From an uncultured Pirellulaceae bacterium (lineage in GTDB: Bacteria; Planctomycetota; Planctomycetia; Pirellulales; Pirellulaceae), in assembly GCA_938083195.1 (NCBI GenBank), contig CALKCK010000017.1:1-64000 (forward strand): DNA of 64,000 bases, given 5' to 3'. Below are positions 21,686 through 29,952 of the stretch, piece after piece (within the stretch, counting starts at the first letter, position 1; the number at the start of each line of letters is the position of its first letter). The translations under genes were made by a program, and so were the position numbers. The notes below the pieces were generated by a model. It was not told the DNA's origin and did not search any database. It saw only the letters and a list, made by a program, of their open reading frames with translations.

Positions 21686-24193
21686 ATGAAAATCTTATTG
21701 ATATGGTTGGCTCTGGCGGGAAGTTGTTTTGCGATACAAGAAGGCGGGGGGAAGGGAGTCGATGAAGATCGGAAACTGGCCGAGATTCATGAGTACACCC
21801 ATTCAATGCAGCGGTTTGACGGTTATCTTTCGTTTTTTTGGGATGCTCATGAAGGGAAAATCTTTTTGGAGATTGAGCGACCTGGAGAGGAGCTGTTGTA
21901 TGTTCATTCCCTTGCCACCGGTTTGGGGTCAAACCCAGTCGGTCTCGATCGTGGTCAATTGGGTGATCAAAAGGTCGTAAGATTCACTCGTGTTGGACCA
22001 AAGGTTTTTATGATTCAACGTAATCTTCGGTTTCGTGCGAAAACTGAAAATCAGTTGGAGAGACGAGCGGTTGAGCAGTCATTTGCCCAGTCTGTTGTTT
22101 GGGGTGGCAAGGTAGTGGCGGAAACGGACGGGCGTTTTCTGACTGACATTACCGACCTTTTACTGAGTGATATGCACGGAGTGATTGAAACACTGAAATC
22201 AACCGAGCAAGGTGATTTCTCACTTGATCAAAAAAGGTCTGCTGTTTTTTTACCTCGCTGTAAGTCGTTTCCTGACAATACCGAACTGGAATCGACTCTA
22301 ACCTTTGCTTCGAAAAAGCCTGGGAAGTACGTTCGGCAAACTACCCCCTCGCCAAAATCAGTGACACTGCGTCAGCACCATTCGTTCGTCAGACTTCCGG
22401 ATGACCAATACCTGCCTCGTACTTATGATGTACGTAGCCCGTCGATGTTCATCACTTTTTCGGATTACGCAACGCCGCTTGAACAATCGCTTGAAAAACG
22501 CTGGATCATGCGTCATCGATTGGTAAAAAAAGAGCCAAATGCGATTCTGTCGGAGCCCGTTGATCCGATCGTCTATTATGTCGACGCAGGTGCGCCAAAA
22601 CAGATCCAAGATGCGTTGCTTGAAGGTGCCAGTTGGTGGAATGACGCTTTTGAAGCTGCGGGGTTTAAGAATGCGTTTCAAGTAAAATTACTCCCTCCGG
22701 ACGCTGATCCGTTGGATGTTCGATACAACGTGATTCAGTGGGTTCATCGTAGTACCCGGGGGTGGAGTTATGGCGGCAGTGTGGTTGATCCGCGGACGGG
22801 GGAGATTCTTAAGGGACACGTGTCCCTTGGGTCGCTTCGTGTTCGACAAGATCAGTTATTAGTGAACGCGCTTGACCCGACTCCACCAAATTTACATTGT
22901 GCTTGTTGCGGCGTTGGGGGAATCGTTGAAGAATCCACCTTGGCCGATCTGGCGGTTGGTGGGAACGCGTTGGAGGTTTCGCTCGCCCGAATTCGTCAGC
23001 TTTCGGCACACGAAGTTGGGCACACGATTGGTTTTGTTCATAACTTTGCCGCAAGTACCTACGGTGATCGAGCTTCGGTCATGGACTACCCGGCTCCACG
23101 GGTAAACATCAGCGACCAAGGCCAGCTCGACTTGAGTGATGCTTATGCGGTGGGCATTGGAGAATGGGATAAAGTCTCGGTCAAGTTTGCCTATTCGCAG
23201 TATGCCGACGCAGAACGAGAAAAGATGGGTCTGAAAAAGATTCTAGATGATGCGGCGAAAGCCAAGATGATTTTCATATCTGATTCGGATGCCCGACCTG
23301 CAGGCGCGGCGCATCCGATGGCCAACCTGTGGGATAATGGAACCGATCCACTTGAACAGCTTGAACACGTGATGCGAGTGCGGCGGATTGCGTTAGATCA
23401 ATTTGATGCACGCAATTTGCCCGCTGGAACGACGACAGCCGATATCGCCCAATATCTGACTCCAATATATCTTCACCACCGGTATCAACTCCAGGCGGCA
23501 GGGAAACTGATTGGGGGTTACGATTATTCATACGGCTATGCGGGGGGCGGAGTGGGTAATCAAATTTCTGACAATTTACCCATCGCCCAAGCGAATCAAG
23601 CAGCGGCGATTTCACAATTATTGAAAACTCTCCAACCCAGCGAGTTGTTGATTAAAAAGGTCGTACTGCAATCGATTAGTCCCCGACCCTATTCGACAAT
23701 CCGGGATCCGGAGATTTTTCCCGGGCAAACTGGCCGCGTATTTGATCCAATGGCAGCGGCTAAGGTGGCGGCGAATTTGACGCTCAACGAGTTGCTGCAG
23801 CACGAGCGACTGGCGCGGCTGGCTCGGCAAGCAGAAATGCCACAAGATTTGACGCCCGTACGATTAATAAATTTGGTTGTCGACGAAACCTTTGATTCAA
23901 CGAAACGCCAAGCGAATTTCCAATTGTCCCAAGTTGTAATGGAAGCGGTGGTGGATCACTTATTGGTGCTTGCTGACAACAGCAATGCGGGTGTAAATGT
24001 TAGGCTTGCCGCATTTTCTGGCCTCAAATATGTTTTGAGCAAGCAGCCAGCGACAGGCAACCAACTAGACTTAAAATTCTTCGAATTACAGAACTGGCGA
24101 ATTAATCGATTTTTAGAGCGGCCTTATTCGGTACTGCCTGATTCAAAGCAGTTGAAGGTACCACCAGGAAGTCCGATTGGTTCCAATCTATAG
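21686..24193 (+). CDS. Secreted zinc-dependent metalloprotease (DUF5117/DUF4953 type)
   Basis: The product has 835 residues with a signal peptide (about 1-17, ending SCFA). The N-terminal half carries DUF5118/DUF5117-like features (RFDGYLSFFWDAHEGKIFLE, HSLATGLGSNPVGLDRG). The catalytic zinc site is LSAHEVGHTIGFVHNFAAS, with the HExxH motif at about residues 442-446 and the extended GxxHNF typical of this metzincin-like group (DUF4953). A Met-turn candidate is SVMDYPAPR. The length, about 830 residues, is typical. It is expected to be periplasmic or extracellular. The gene stands alone with long flanking spacers. Confidence 0.88.
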   Translation: MKILLIWLALAGSCFAIQEGGGKGVDEDRKLAEIHEYTHSMQRFDGYLSFFWDAHEGKIFLEIERPGEELLYVHSLATGLGSNPVGLDRGQLGDQKVVRFTRVGPKVFMIQRNLRFRAKTENQLERRAVEQSFAQSVVWGGKVVAETDGRFLTDITDLLLSDMHGVIETLKSTEQGDFSLDQKRSAVFLPRCKSFPDNTELESTLTFASKKPGKYVRQTTPSPKSVTLRQHHSFVRLPDDQYLPRTYDVRSPSMFITFSDYATPLEQSLEKRWIMRHRLVKKEPNAILSEPVDPIVYYVDAGAPKQIQDALLEGASWWNDAFEAAGFKNAFQVKLLPPDADPLDVRYNVIQWVHRSTRGWSYGGSVVDPRTGEILKGHVSLGSLRVRQDQLLVNALDPTPPNLHCACCGVGGIVEESTLADLAVGGNALEVSLARIRQLSAHEVGHTIGFVHNFAASTYGDRASVMDYPAPRVNISDQGQLDLSDAYAVGIGEWDKVSVKFAYSQYADAEREKMGLKKILDDAAKAKMIFISDSDARPAGAAHPMANLWDNGTDPLEQLEHVMRVRRIALDQFDARNLPAGTTTADIAQYLTPIYLHHRYQLQAAGKLIGGYDYSYGYAGGGVGNQISDNLPIAQANQAAAISQLLKTLQPSELLIKKVVLQSISPRPYSTIRDPEIFPGQTGRVFDPMAAAKVAANLTLNELLQHERLARLARQAEMPQDLTPVRLINLVVDETFDSTKRQANFQLSQVVMEAVVDHLLVLADNSNAGVNVRLAAFSGLKYVLSKQPATGNQLDLKFFELQNWRINRFLERPYSVLPDSKQLKVPPGSPIGSNL

Positions 24194-24518
24194 GCATCGT
24201 TATTCTAAAATGATTCGTTCGAGATGCACCTTTGGGGCCACGCTTTCCATTTACGCGGGTGTGCGTTGGTGAGTTTCAAATTTTGCATCGTGATTGGTAT
24301 CCTGATAGCCTTCCGCAAGATACTGGTCTTTAGTTCACTTTTCGAAAATTTCTCCTCAGCCAACAAGTTTATTTTAGGATTTTCACGGAGGGCTTATTTA
24401 CTTATTCGACACAAAGTTGCAGGCATTGATCGATGTCACCTAATTCAAGTCGTCAGAGTGATTAAGGGTGCATTATTGTATCGGGAGCATTTATTCTCAG
24501 ATTGGAGATAAAGTCATT
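24194..24518. other. Intergenic spacer
   Basis: No supportable gene; a 95-codon frame from 24224 lacks a ribosome binding site and recognisable features. It probably carries the promoter of the EEP hydrolase gene. Confidence 0.35.
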
Positions 24519-25418
24519 ATGCAAAGAAATGAGAAAAGGGAATTTTGCCCATTGAATATGGCGTCACTGATTTTCTTCCGATTGACGTTCGTCGCAGCTA
24601 TCTTGTCTGGTACGGGGGTTTGCGCGGATGAGCCGGAAGTCTTGAAAGTAGTCAACTGGAATGTGCTATACGGATTTAATCATAAAAAATCCATTGGACA
24701 GGGAGTCGACTGGATTCAGAAGCAACAGGCGGACGTCGTGGCTTTGCAGGAATTAAATGGACACAGCCAGGTTGGGCTTGCGACGTTAGCGCGTAAATGG
24801 GGGCACGATCATGCGGCGATCCTAAAGGAGAAAGGTTTTCCCGTCGGGTTGACATCGAGTCAGCCTATCGAAGTTGTTAGCCGAAAAGTAAAAGGATTTC
24901 ACCATGGTTATCTTCACTGCAAAACGCATGGGATTCACTTTTTTGTGGTTCATTTTTGGCCTGGAAAATTTAATGAAGTCGATGAAATCCTCAGCGTGAT
25001 TGCGTTGCTGCTGAAGCAAGAGGAACGGGTGATCATTCTCGGAGACTTCAATGGATGTTCGCCAAAAGACGAATCATTCCTTGTTGCGAACGCCAAGCTG
25101 CGAAAGAGAGACTACACCTTTGTTGAAAGGGTTGAGGCAAAGGGATTTGTCGATGTCGTACACAAGCACGACCCCACAGCGAAAGTGTCATGTCCGTCCC
25201 CGATTACGATACCAAGATGGTCGAAAGATATGGAGGAATTGAAATTGAAACGCTATCGAATTGATTTTGTGTTTGCAGATCAGGTGTTAGCAAAGGATTC
25301 CCGTTCTGGCACCATCTCAATGTCAAATGAGATTGACGCAATTTCTGACCATTATCCAGTTGTTGTTGAGTTCGATATTTCGAAGCTTAGTATGTTGGAT
25401 AAGGACGATGGCAGTTAG
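24519..25418 (+). CDS. Secreted endonuclease/exonuclease/phosphatase-family hydrolase
   Basis: The product has 299 residues from ATG 24519, with GGAG 11 bases upstream; ATG 24558 is an alternative that would start directly at the signal peptide (ILSGTGVCADE). EEP motifs are complete: VVNWNVLYGF, VVALQELNGH with the catalytic Glu, ILGDFNG, and the C-terminal IDFVFAD and SDHYPVVVEF. The preserved Glu makes this a more canonical member than the one at 4.9 kb. The substrate is unknown. Confidence 0.84.
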   Translation: MQRNEKREFCPLNMASLIFFRLTFVAAILSGTGVCADEPEVLKVVNWNVLYGFNHKKSIGQGVDWIQKQQADVVALQELNGHSQVGLATLARKWGHDHAAILKEKGFPVGLTSSQPIEVVSRKVKGFHHGYLHCKTHGIHFFVVHFWPGKFNEVDEILSVIALLLKQEERVIILGDFNGCSPKDESFLVANAKLRKRDYTFVERVEAKGFVDVVHKHDPTAKVSCPSPITIPRWSKDMEELKLKRYRIDFVFADQVLAKDSRSGTISMSNEIDAISDHYPVVVEFDISKLSMLDKDDGS

Positions 25419-25703
25419 GCGAATCGAATCGAAGTTAGTAGTGAACGGGTTTGCATCTGGCTGCGGCGCTGAAAGTTTACAAGAGCTTTTTCTGGCCTTG
25501 TTTGTATCGATTTTGTTGATTTGTGATTGCTTGGGCAAAATGGATTTCTTGGTTTGGGGGCCACTGAATTGTTCTGTATGATGTGGACGGAGGAATACCC
25601 GAACAACTTGAGATTCGAAGGATCGGGTAAGTGTCCGCAGCACGGAATGAAATTTTAGGCAGTACGTTTTCCGTCCGATTACATCCTATGGCTTGAGCAG
25701 TTC

Positions 25704-26321
25704 ATGACCTCACCAGAGCACACAATGGTTGGAATACTTGGGGCGATGGCTCTGGGGCTTCACAAGCGGTTTGGCTGGCAGGTAGTTGCATTTGCAGCGG
25801 TGGTCTCCAATGTGCCGGATTTTGACGGTCTGCCGATGTTGTTTGACATGGAACGATTTGAATCAGGACATCGCGTGTGGGGGCACAATTTTCTTTTGAT
25901 TGTCGCGACCTCAATCATTCTGGGCTGGACGCAGGTTAGGTTTGAGTGGATTCAGAGAATTGGTGCCTATGCAGTTCATTTCCTTCCAAGTGAAGTGAAA
26001 CGGTTTCAATCATCATCTCAGTCCCCCATTCCACTTTCGGTTTTTATTTTCGTTGGGATTGGGTTTCAATCGGTTCACCTCGTTTGCGACATGGTTGTTT
26101 CAGGAGGGCAAGGGTTGTCGAACTGGCCGGTCAAGCCATTCTGGCCGTTTCGGCAAATTGGTTATGTCTATCCATTGATCCCATGGGGTGACATAGGGCC
26201 GACGATCATAATGATGGCTGGGATCATTGGCATTGCGAAATTTGGCCGGGCTCAATTTCTCGCGATGCTAACTTTGTTGGTGCTGATCATCTATTTGCTT
26301 TTTCGTGGCTATTGGACTTAG
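25704..26321 (+). CDS. YdjM-like membrane metal-dependent hydrolase (DUF457)
   Basis: The product has 205 residues with about four transmembrane segments. The conserved metal-ligand pattern of the YdjM/LexA-binding putative hydrolase family is present: PEHTMVGILGA at the start, SNVPDFDG, HRVWGHNF, and VHLVCDMVV. The family is suspected to have a phospholipase-C-like fold, but no activity is established. Confidence 0.78.
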   Translation: MTSPEHTMVGILGAMALGLHKRFGWQVVAFAAVVSNVPDFDGLPMLFDMERFESGHRVWGHNFLLIVATSIILGWTQVRFEWIQRIGAYAVHFLPSEVKRFQSSSQSPIPLSVFIFVGIGFQSVHLVCDMVVSGGQGLSNWPVKPFWPFRQIGYVYPLIPWGDIGPTIIMMAGIIGIAKFGRAQFLAMLTLLVLIIYLLFRGYWT

Positions 26322-26534
26322 AGTTGCTGCATTGAAGGCCATCTTTCTCGGCGGTCAAATCTTGTAAGCTTGTTTCTTCGAAGTGATACAGTAACATTGA
26401 AGGGGCGAACTGCCCCTTGCTGTCTGATCTAATTTGTTTTCACCAAAATGACGACTCGGGCGGTTAGATTGAACGCACGTCACATCGCTATCTTTGAGGA
26501 AAAGTTTGAGTGGCTGATTGCTCTCGAGTTCAAA

Positions 26535-27191
26535 ATGAAACAGTTTTCACTAAAAACACTTTTTATTATTACCCTCGTTGTTGCGATCGGGATCATTGTC
26601 ATTCCGTTTATTCGTTTTAAGCTGGCAGAACGAAAGTTCCACCAGGTCATCGATCCGATATGGTCGCAAGCTCCTTATTCATCGTCTCTCGTTGAAATTA
26701 AGGATACCAATGACATTGTTTTGAAATTTCGTGATAAGAAATTGCAACTGGATTCGGGCGGCACTCTTGTTAAGCTGCCTGATAGAGTCCCTGGCTGCTA
26801 TGAACTGGATTGTGCGGAGGGGAAATTCTACGTTATGGTCGACGATGGCATTTACGAAGATCTAGCTGATATCGAACCGGGGCTATCGCCTTATCGTTTG
26901 CTTAGAGATTCGTTGATGCTGGATAATAAATCTCCTCCATCGACAGGGGCGATAACGCTATGGTCCGTGCGTAGTATAATGATGCCTGCTGGATGTGAGG
27001 ATCGATTACAACATTTTGAAAGCTCCTCAAAAAAGGGATTCATCAGCGGGCTGCTTGCGAGAACCGCGGAGACGCAATTGTTGTTGTTTGATTCAACGGG
27101 ACAGCATTCTATTTTAGTTGTGGCTCGGGAGCCCAATAAAGACACGTGGGATCGGTTGGCCGATCGGCTTTGTTTGGTGAAAGAGCGGTGA
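26535..27191 (+). CDS. Membrane-anchored protein with FSLKTLF N-terminus
   Basis: The product has 218 residues from ATG 26535. MKQFSLKTLFIITLVVAIGI is the planctomycete-type N-terminal helix; the remaining about 190 residues form a soluble domain with no recognised fold. The frame opens earlier at 26448, but that extension would bury the helix, so the later start is preferred although its ribosome binding site is weak. Function unknown. Confidence 0.6.
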   Translation: MKQFSLKTLFIITLVVAIGIIVIPFIRFKLAERKFHQVIDPIWSQAPYSSSLVEIKDTNDIVLKFRDKKLQLDSGGTLVKLPDRVPGCYELDCAEGKFYVMVDDGIYEDLADIEPGLSPYRLLRDSLMLDNKSPPSTGAITLWSVRSIMMPAGCEDRLQHFESSSKKGFISGLLARTAETQLLLFDSTGQHSILVVAREPNKDTWDRLADRLCLVKER

Positions 27192-27297
27192 TCGATCCCA
27201 AATCTAATGATTGACCTTGGTTGAGAAGGAGATTTTGATTATCGTACTTCAGCTGCATTTGGGATTTCTATTTACCTGAGATTTAAGCGAACCTGTT

Positions 27298-27699
27298 GTG
27301 CAAACTCCATTCGATGAATATTTCTATCCAATATTCGGTTGCGGTGTATTAGTGGCTACCTGCGTTTCGCTATATGCCGGCAAAGCACGGGGCTGGGTTA
27401 TGCCGTTGCTTTGTCTAATGGGTGGTGTCTTGTCGTTCTGGGGAACCCTGTTTGTAGGCTCGGAAGTTGGTTACCAAATGTGGCAGAGATTACCGGAGCC
27501 GCCGCCAGAGGCTTTTGCCGATACCTTTCCAATGGGGGCATTACTGGCCGGTTGGTTGCCGGGGGCGCTTTATTGCGGATTCCTTTTTGGAATTACTAAA
27601 TTGATTCTGTTTCTTGTTCCCAAACGTGAACCGCGTGTGGTCCAGGAAGTTACCTCCACCGAACAAACCGAAAGTAAGAATCCATATCAAAGCCCGTAG
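27298..27699 (+). CDS. Three-helix membrane protein with C-terminal NPYQSP tag
   Basis: The product has 133 residues from GTG 27298. It has three transmembrane segments (about 11-28, 34-53, 80-107), a Pro-rich loop RLPEPPPEAFAD and a charged tail ending SKNPYQSP at the very C-terminus. The same tag is N-terminal in other proteins of the window. Both ends would face the cytoplasm only if the helix count were even; here the tag is on the tail following the last helix. Function unknown. Confidence 0.6.
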   Translation: MQTPFDEYFYPIFGCGVLVATCVSLYAGKARGWVMPLLCLMGGVLSFWGTLFVGSEVGYQMWQRLPEPPPEAFADTFPMGALLAGWLPGALYCGFLFGITKLILFLVPKREPRVVQEVTSTEQTESKNPYQSP

Positions 27700-27969
27700 T
27701 TCGTTGTCGAGGTAACGTTTCTCAACAGGGCAAACCTTCTTGGGTCGTTCTAAAATTGCTTGCGTTCATGGCATGGTTAAATATGGGTTCGCAGAGACAG
27801 GGGACTCGAAACATGAGAATTGCTAATTGGAACCTGGCAGGCAAAATTTACCCCGGCCTAGTGTTTTCTTGCTTTTTCTTTCGGCTGGCGTTAGGCTCTT
27901 GCTGATTCAGGGCGGTTGAAATGATGCAATGGAACTTTGAAAATTGGTCTAGTTGATTTTGAGGCATTG

Positions 27970-28446
27970 ATGGGGCGAGTTGGCAATTCAGAGAGTATCT
28001 CAGGCAAGCGGTTGGCTTGGTTTAATCGCATTAGCATTTTTGAATTGTTTTTGTTGGTTGGCTGTTTTGCGGTTGCTGCATTTTGGGTATCCAAGGGGTA
28101 TTGGCCAATTTCCTTGTTGTGGCTCGGTTTTTTGGCTGGAGTTAAGCTGGGCCCCCAATCAAGCTATCCCACTTTTTTGATCGTGTTGTTTGGGGTAGTG
28201 GCTGGTGGGCTGTGCGTTGCGGCAATTGCGGCAACGCGAGCAGTGATTTACTTATACCCGGCAAGTGGAATTGACTTGATCGAAGCAAAAAGTGCAACCA
28301 TCGCAGCGAATACTCGAGGCTTGTTGATCGCTGGAGCATTAGTCCTTTGGTTGCCGCCTATTTTGATGGCGGTTTGGATGGCGATTCTGCCGCTTAGAAG
28401 TTCTCGCCTCGGTGGGAATCAAGCGGAGCGGGGCCGTGGTAACTAA
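27970..28446 (+). CDS. Membrane protein of unknown function
   Basis: The product has 158 residues from ATG 27970; an in-frame TTG at 27937 is a poorer start. After a polar N-terminus come about four transmembrane segments, including FELFLLVGCFAVAAFWV and LLIAGALVLWLPPILMAVW, with a basic tail. No family is recognised. Confidence 0.55.
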   Translation: MGRVGNSESISGKRLAWFNRISIFELFLLVGCFAVAAFWVSKGYWPISLLWLGFLAGVKLGPQSSYPTFLIVLFGVVAGGLCVAAIAATRAVIYLYPASGIDLIEAKSATIAANTRGLLIAGALVLWLPPILMAVWMAILPLRSSRLGGNQAERGRGN

Positions 28447-28581
28447 TTACCAGATAAATAGGTCATGTCGTGGATGATTTAATTGATCTTTGGTCCGGTG
28501 AAACTTCTCAGGGATTGCTCGCGTGATGTTTGTTGTTGGAGTTGCTATTTTTCTATTCTTCATTTTCTTCGGGAGCAGATT

Positions 28582-28686
28582 ATGAATGCCGGTTTCAGTG
28601 TTGTTTTGGTTTACGGAGCGATTGGAGGCTTTGTGTTGATCGCGGCTCTTTTCTTAGGGATCGTTTTGGTCAGCAAGAGAAAGTAA
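28582..28686 (+). CDS. 34-residue single-helix membrane peptide
   Basis: ATG 28582 follows GGGAG by 7 bases, one of the better ribosome binding sites in this region. The product begins MNAGFSVVLVYGAIGGFVLI and ends VLVSKRK: one transmembrane helix with a basic end. The frame continues upstream to 28483, but that part is not membrane-like. It may be a small regulatory or accessory membrane peptide. Confidence 0.45.
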   Translation: MNAGFSVVLVYGAIGGFVLIAALFLGIVLVSKRK

Positions 28687-28833
28687 GCAGTCGATGCTCG
28701 GGCTTTGTTTCTGAACGGGTAATTATTTCATCGAAACGGCAAAGTACAGCAGAGGTGAATCCATGATTTTTAGAAATCTAGATGGCAAAAGGTGATTGAA
28801 ACTACACGTAGATAATTGTTGGGCAGGTAACAG

Positions 28834-29346
28834 ATGATTATTCGTGGGTGCGGTAAAAAGTTACAGGTGTCGTTGCGATTTCTGTTCATTTCGACCGCGG
28901 TTGTTGCACTTATACTTGCCCTTCCGGTTCAGCGCAGCATGCTACAGAAACGAGGGCGGGACTGGGTGGATTCACAAAATGGCCGTGTCACGTTTTCCCA
29001 TAAATATGATGTATCTTCTGGTGAGTACGATCACGCGTCTGCATTTCCTGCTCCTGAATGGTTGGTGGGTATCTTTGGCAAGGATCTTTTTGATTCGGTC
29101 GACGCTGTAGTGCTGGACAATCAAGTGGTTGTTGACCTCTCCCCTTTGACTAATTTTAGAGAGCTCCGTACTCTCGGGATTATGATTGAGATTGACCCCG
29201 AACTTGATTTTCGGCCTTTGGCTGAGCTAAAGAATCTTGAGTGTTTGCATCTAGCCTACACAGATATTTCTGCGGAACGTCTCATTGAGATTCGAGAGTT
29301 GCTGGATTGGGTTACGGTGACGGCGGCAAACCATCCATCTGAGTAG
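28834..29346 (+). CDS. Membrane-anchored protein with leucine-rich-repeat-like C-terminus
   Basis: The product has 170 residues. VSLRFLFISTAVVALILALP is the FSLRTLL-type helix near the N-terminus. The C-terminal part, VVDLSPLTNFRELRTLGIM and FRPLAELKNLECLHLAYTDI, has the spacing of planctomycete leucine-rich repeats. It is truncated compared with full LRR proteins of this kind but has no visible frame break. Confidence 0.62.
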   Translation: MIIRGCGKKLQVSLRFLFISTAVVALILALPVQRSMLQKRGRDWVDSQNGRVTFSHKYDVSSGEYDHASAFPAPEWLVGIFGKDLFDSVDAVVLDNQVVVDLSPLTNFRELRTLGIMIEIDPELDFRPLAELKNLECLHLAYTDISAERLIEIRELLDWVTVTAANHPSE

Positions 29347-29814
29347 TTTGCATTTGAATTTTTTTTAATTGAACTGTGAAGGTGAATTTATCGCAGGTTA
29401 GTATTTGAGATGCTGCAATGACCGACTAGTTGGTGATGCAGAGGGGGCGATGGTCGGTTAGTTCCATCGGTGGCATGCCTTTGGATTTCCAAGGCCTCTT
29501 ATTCACAGGTTGGTAAGCAGGTCAGTTTGGACTGGTCTGCAGGTAGTGCACATGACCGGAGGTGCCGAAAGATTTTTGGCGAAGTGATTAACTAAAAAAA
29601 TATTTGGCGTAAGTGTTTGGGGATAATAATTGATAGCCATTCTTGGTTTTTCAGTTCGGTAGTTGTGATGTTGGACGTAAGCGAGTTGTTAAATTTGACA
29701 ATCGTCTATTGTTTTTGCTGCGATACTTTCACGAAAGTCAAATTCAGGGTATAAAAGTATTTCTCATTGGCGTTAGCTTATGGCCAATCAGGTAGATGTC
29801 GGATTTTTTCATTT
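29347..29814. other. Intergenic upstream of selC
   Basis: No gene is supportable. TTGACA at 29695-29700 is a possible -35 element, but a convincing -10 at 16-18 bases is missing. The stretch must contain the selC promoter. Confidence 0.35.
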
Positions 29815-29914
29815 GGAAGTGCTTGCTCGGCTGGTGCCGGCCGCGGTCTTCAAAACCGTTGAGCCGCATGGAAATCATGTGGTTGGTGGGTTCGATTCCC
29901 ATGCATTTCCGCCA
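29815..29914 (+). tRNA. selC: Selenocysteine tRNA (anticodon TCA)
   Basis: The gene is 100 bases long including GCCA. The acceptor stem has eight pairs (GGAAGTGC with GCATTTCC, one G-T), the bacterial tRNA-Sec form. The anticodon stem GCGGT/ACCGT encloses CTTCAAA with anticodon TCA, which reads UGA. A long variable arm pairs CCGCATG with CATGTGG. The T arm is TGGG-TTCGATT-CCCA and the CCA end is encoded. Eight-pair acceptor, long variable arm and TCA together are diagnostic. Use of the tRNA needs SelA, SelB and SelD, none of which lies in the window. The DTW-domain gene begins a few dozen bases later. Confidence 0.95.
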
Positions 29915-29952
29915 TTGAATCGTCAGGTGGTTTGAGTCCAGCGATTTACTCG

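Noticed and set aside
29695..29730. Promoter for selC with TTGACA at 29695
   Set aside because: The -35 is good, but no acceptable -10 lies at 16-18 bases, so it was not listed as a feature.
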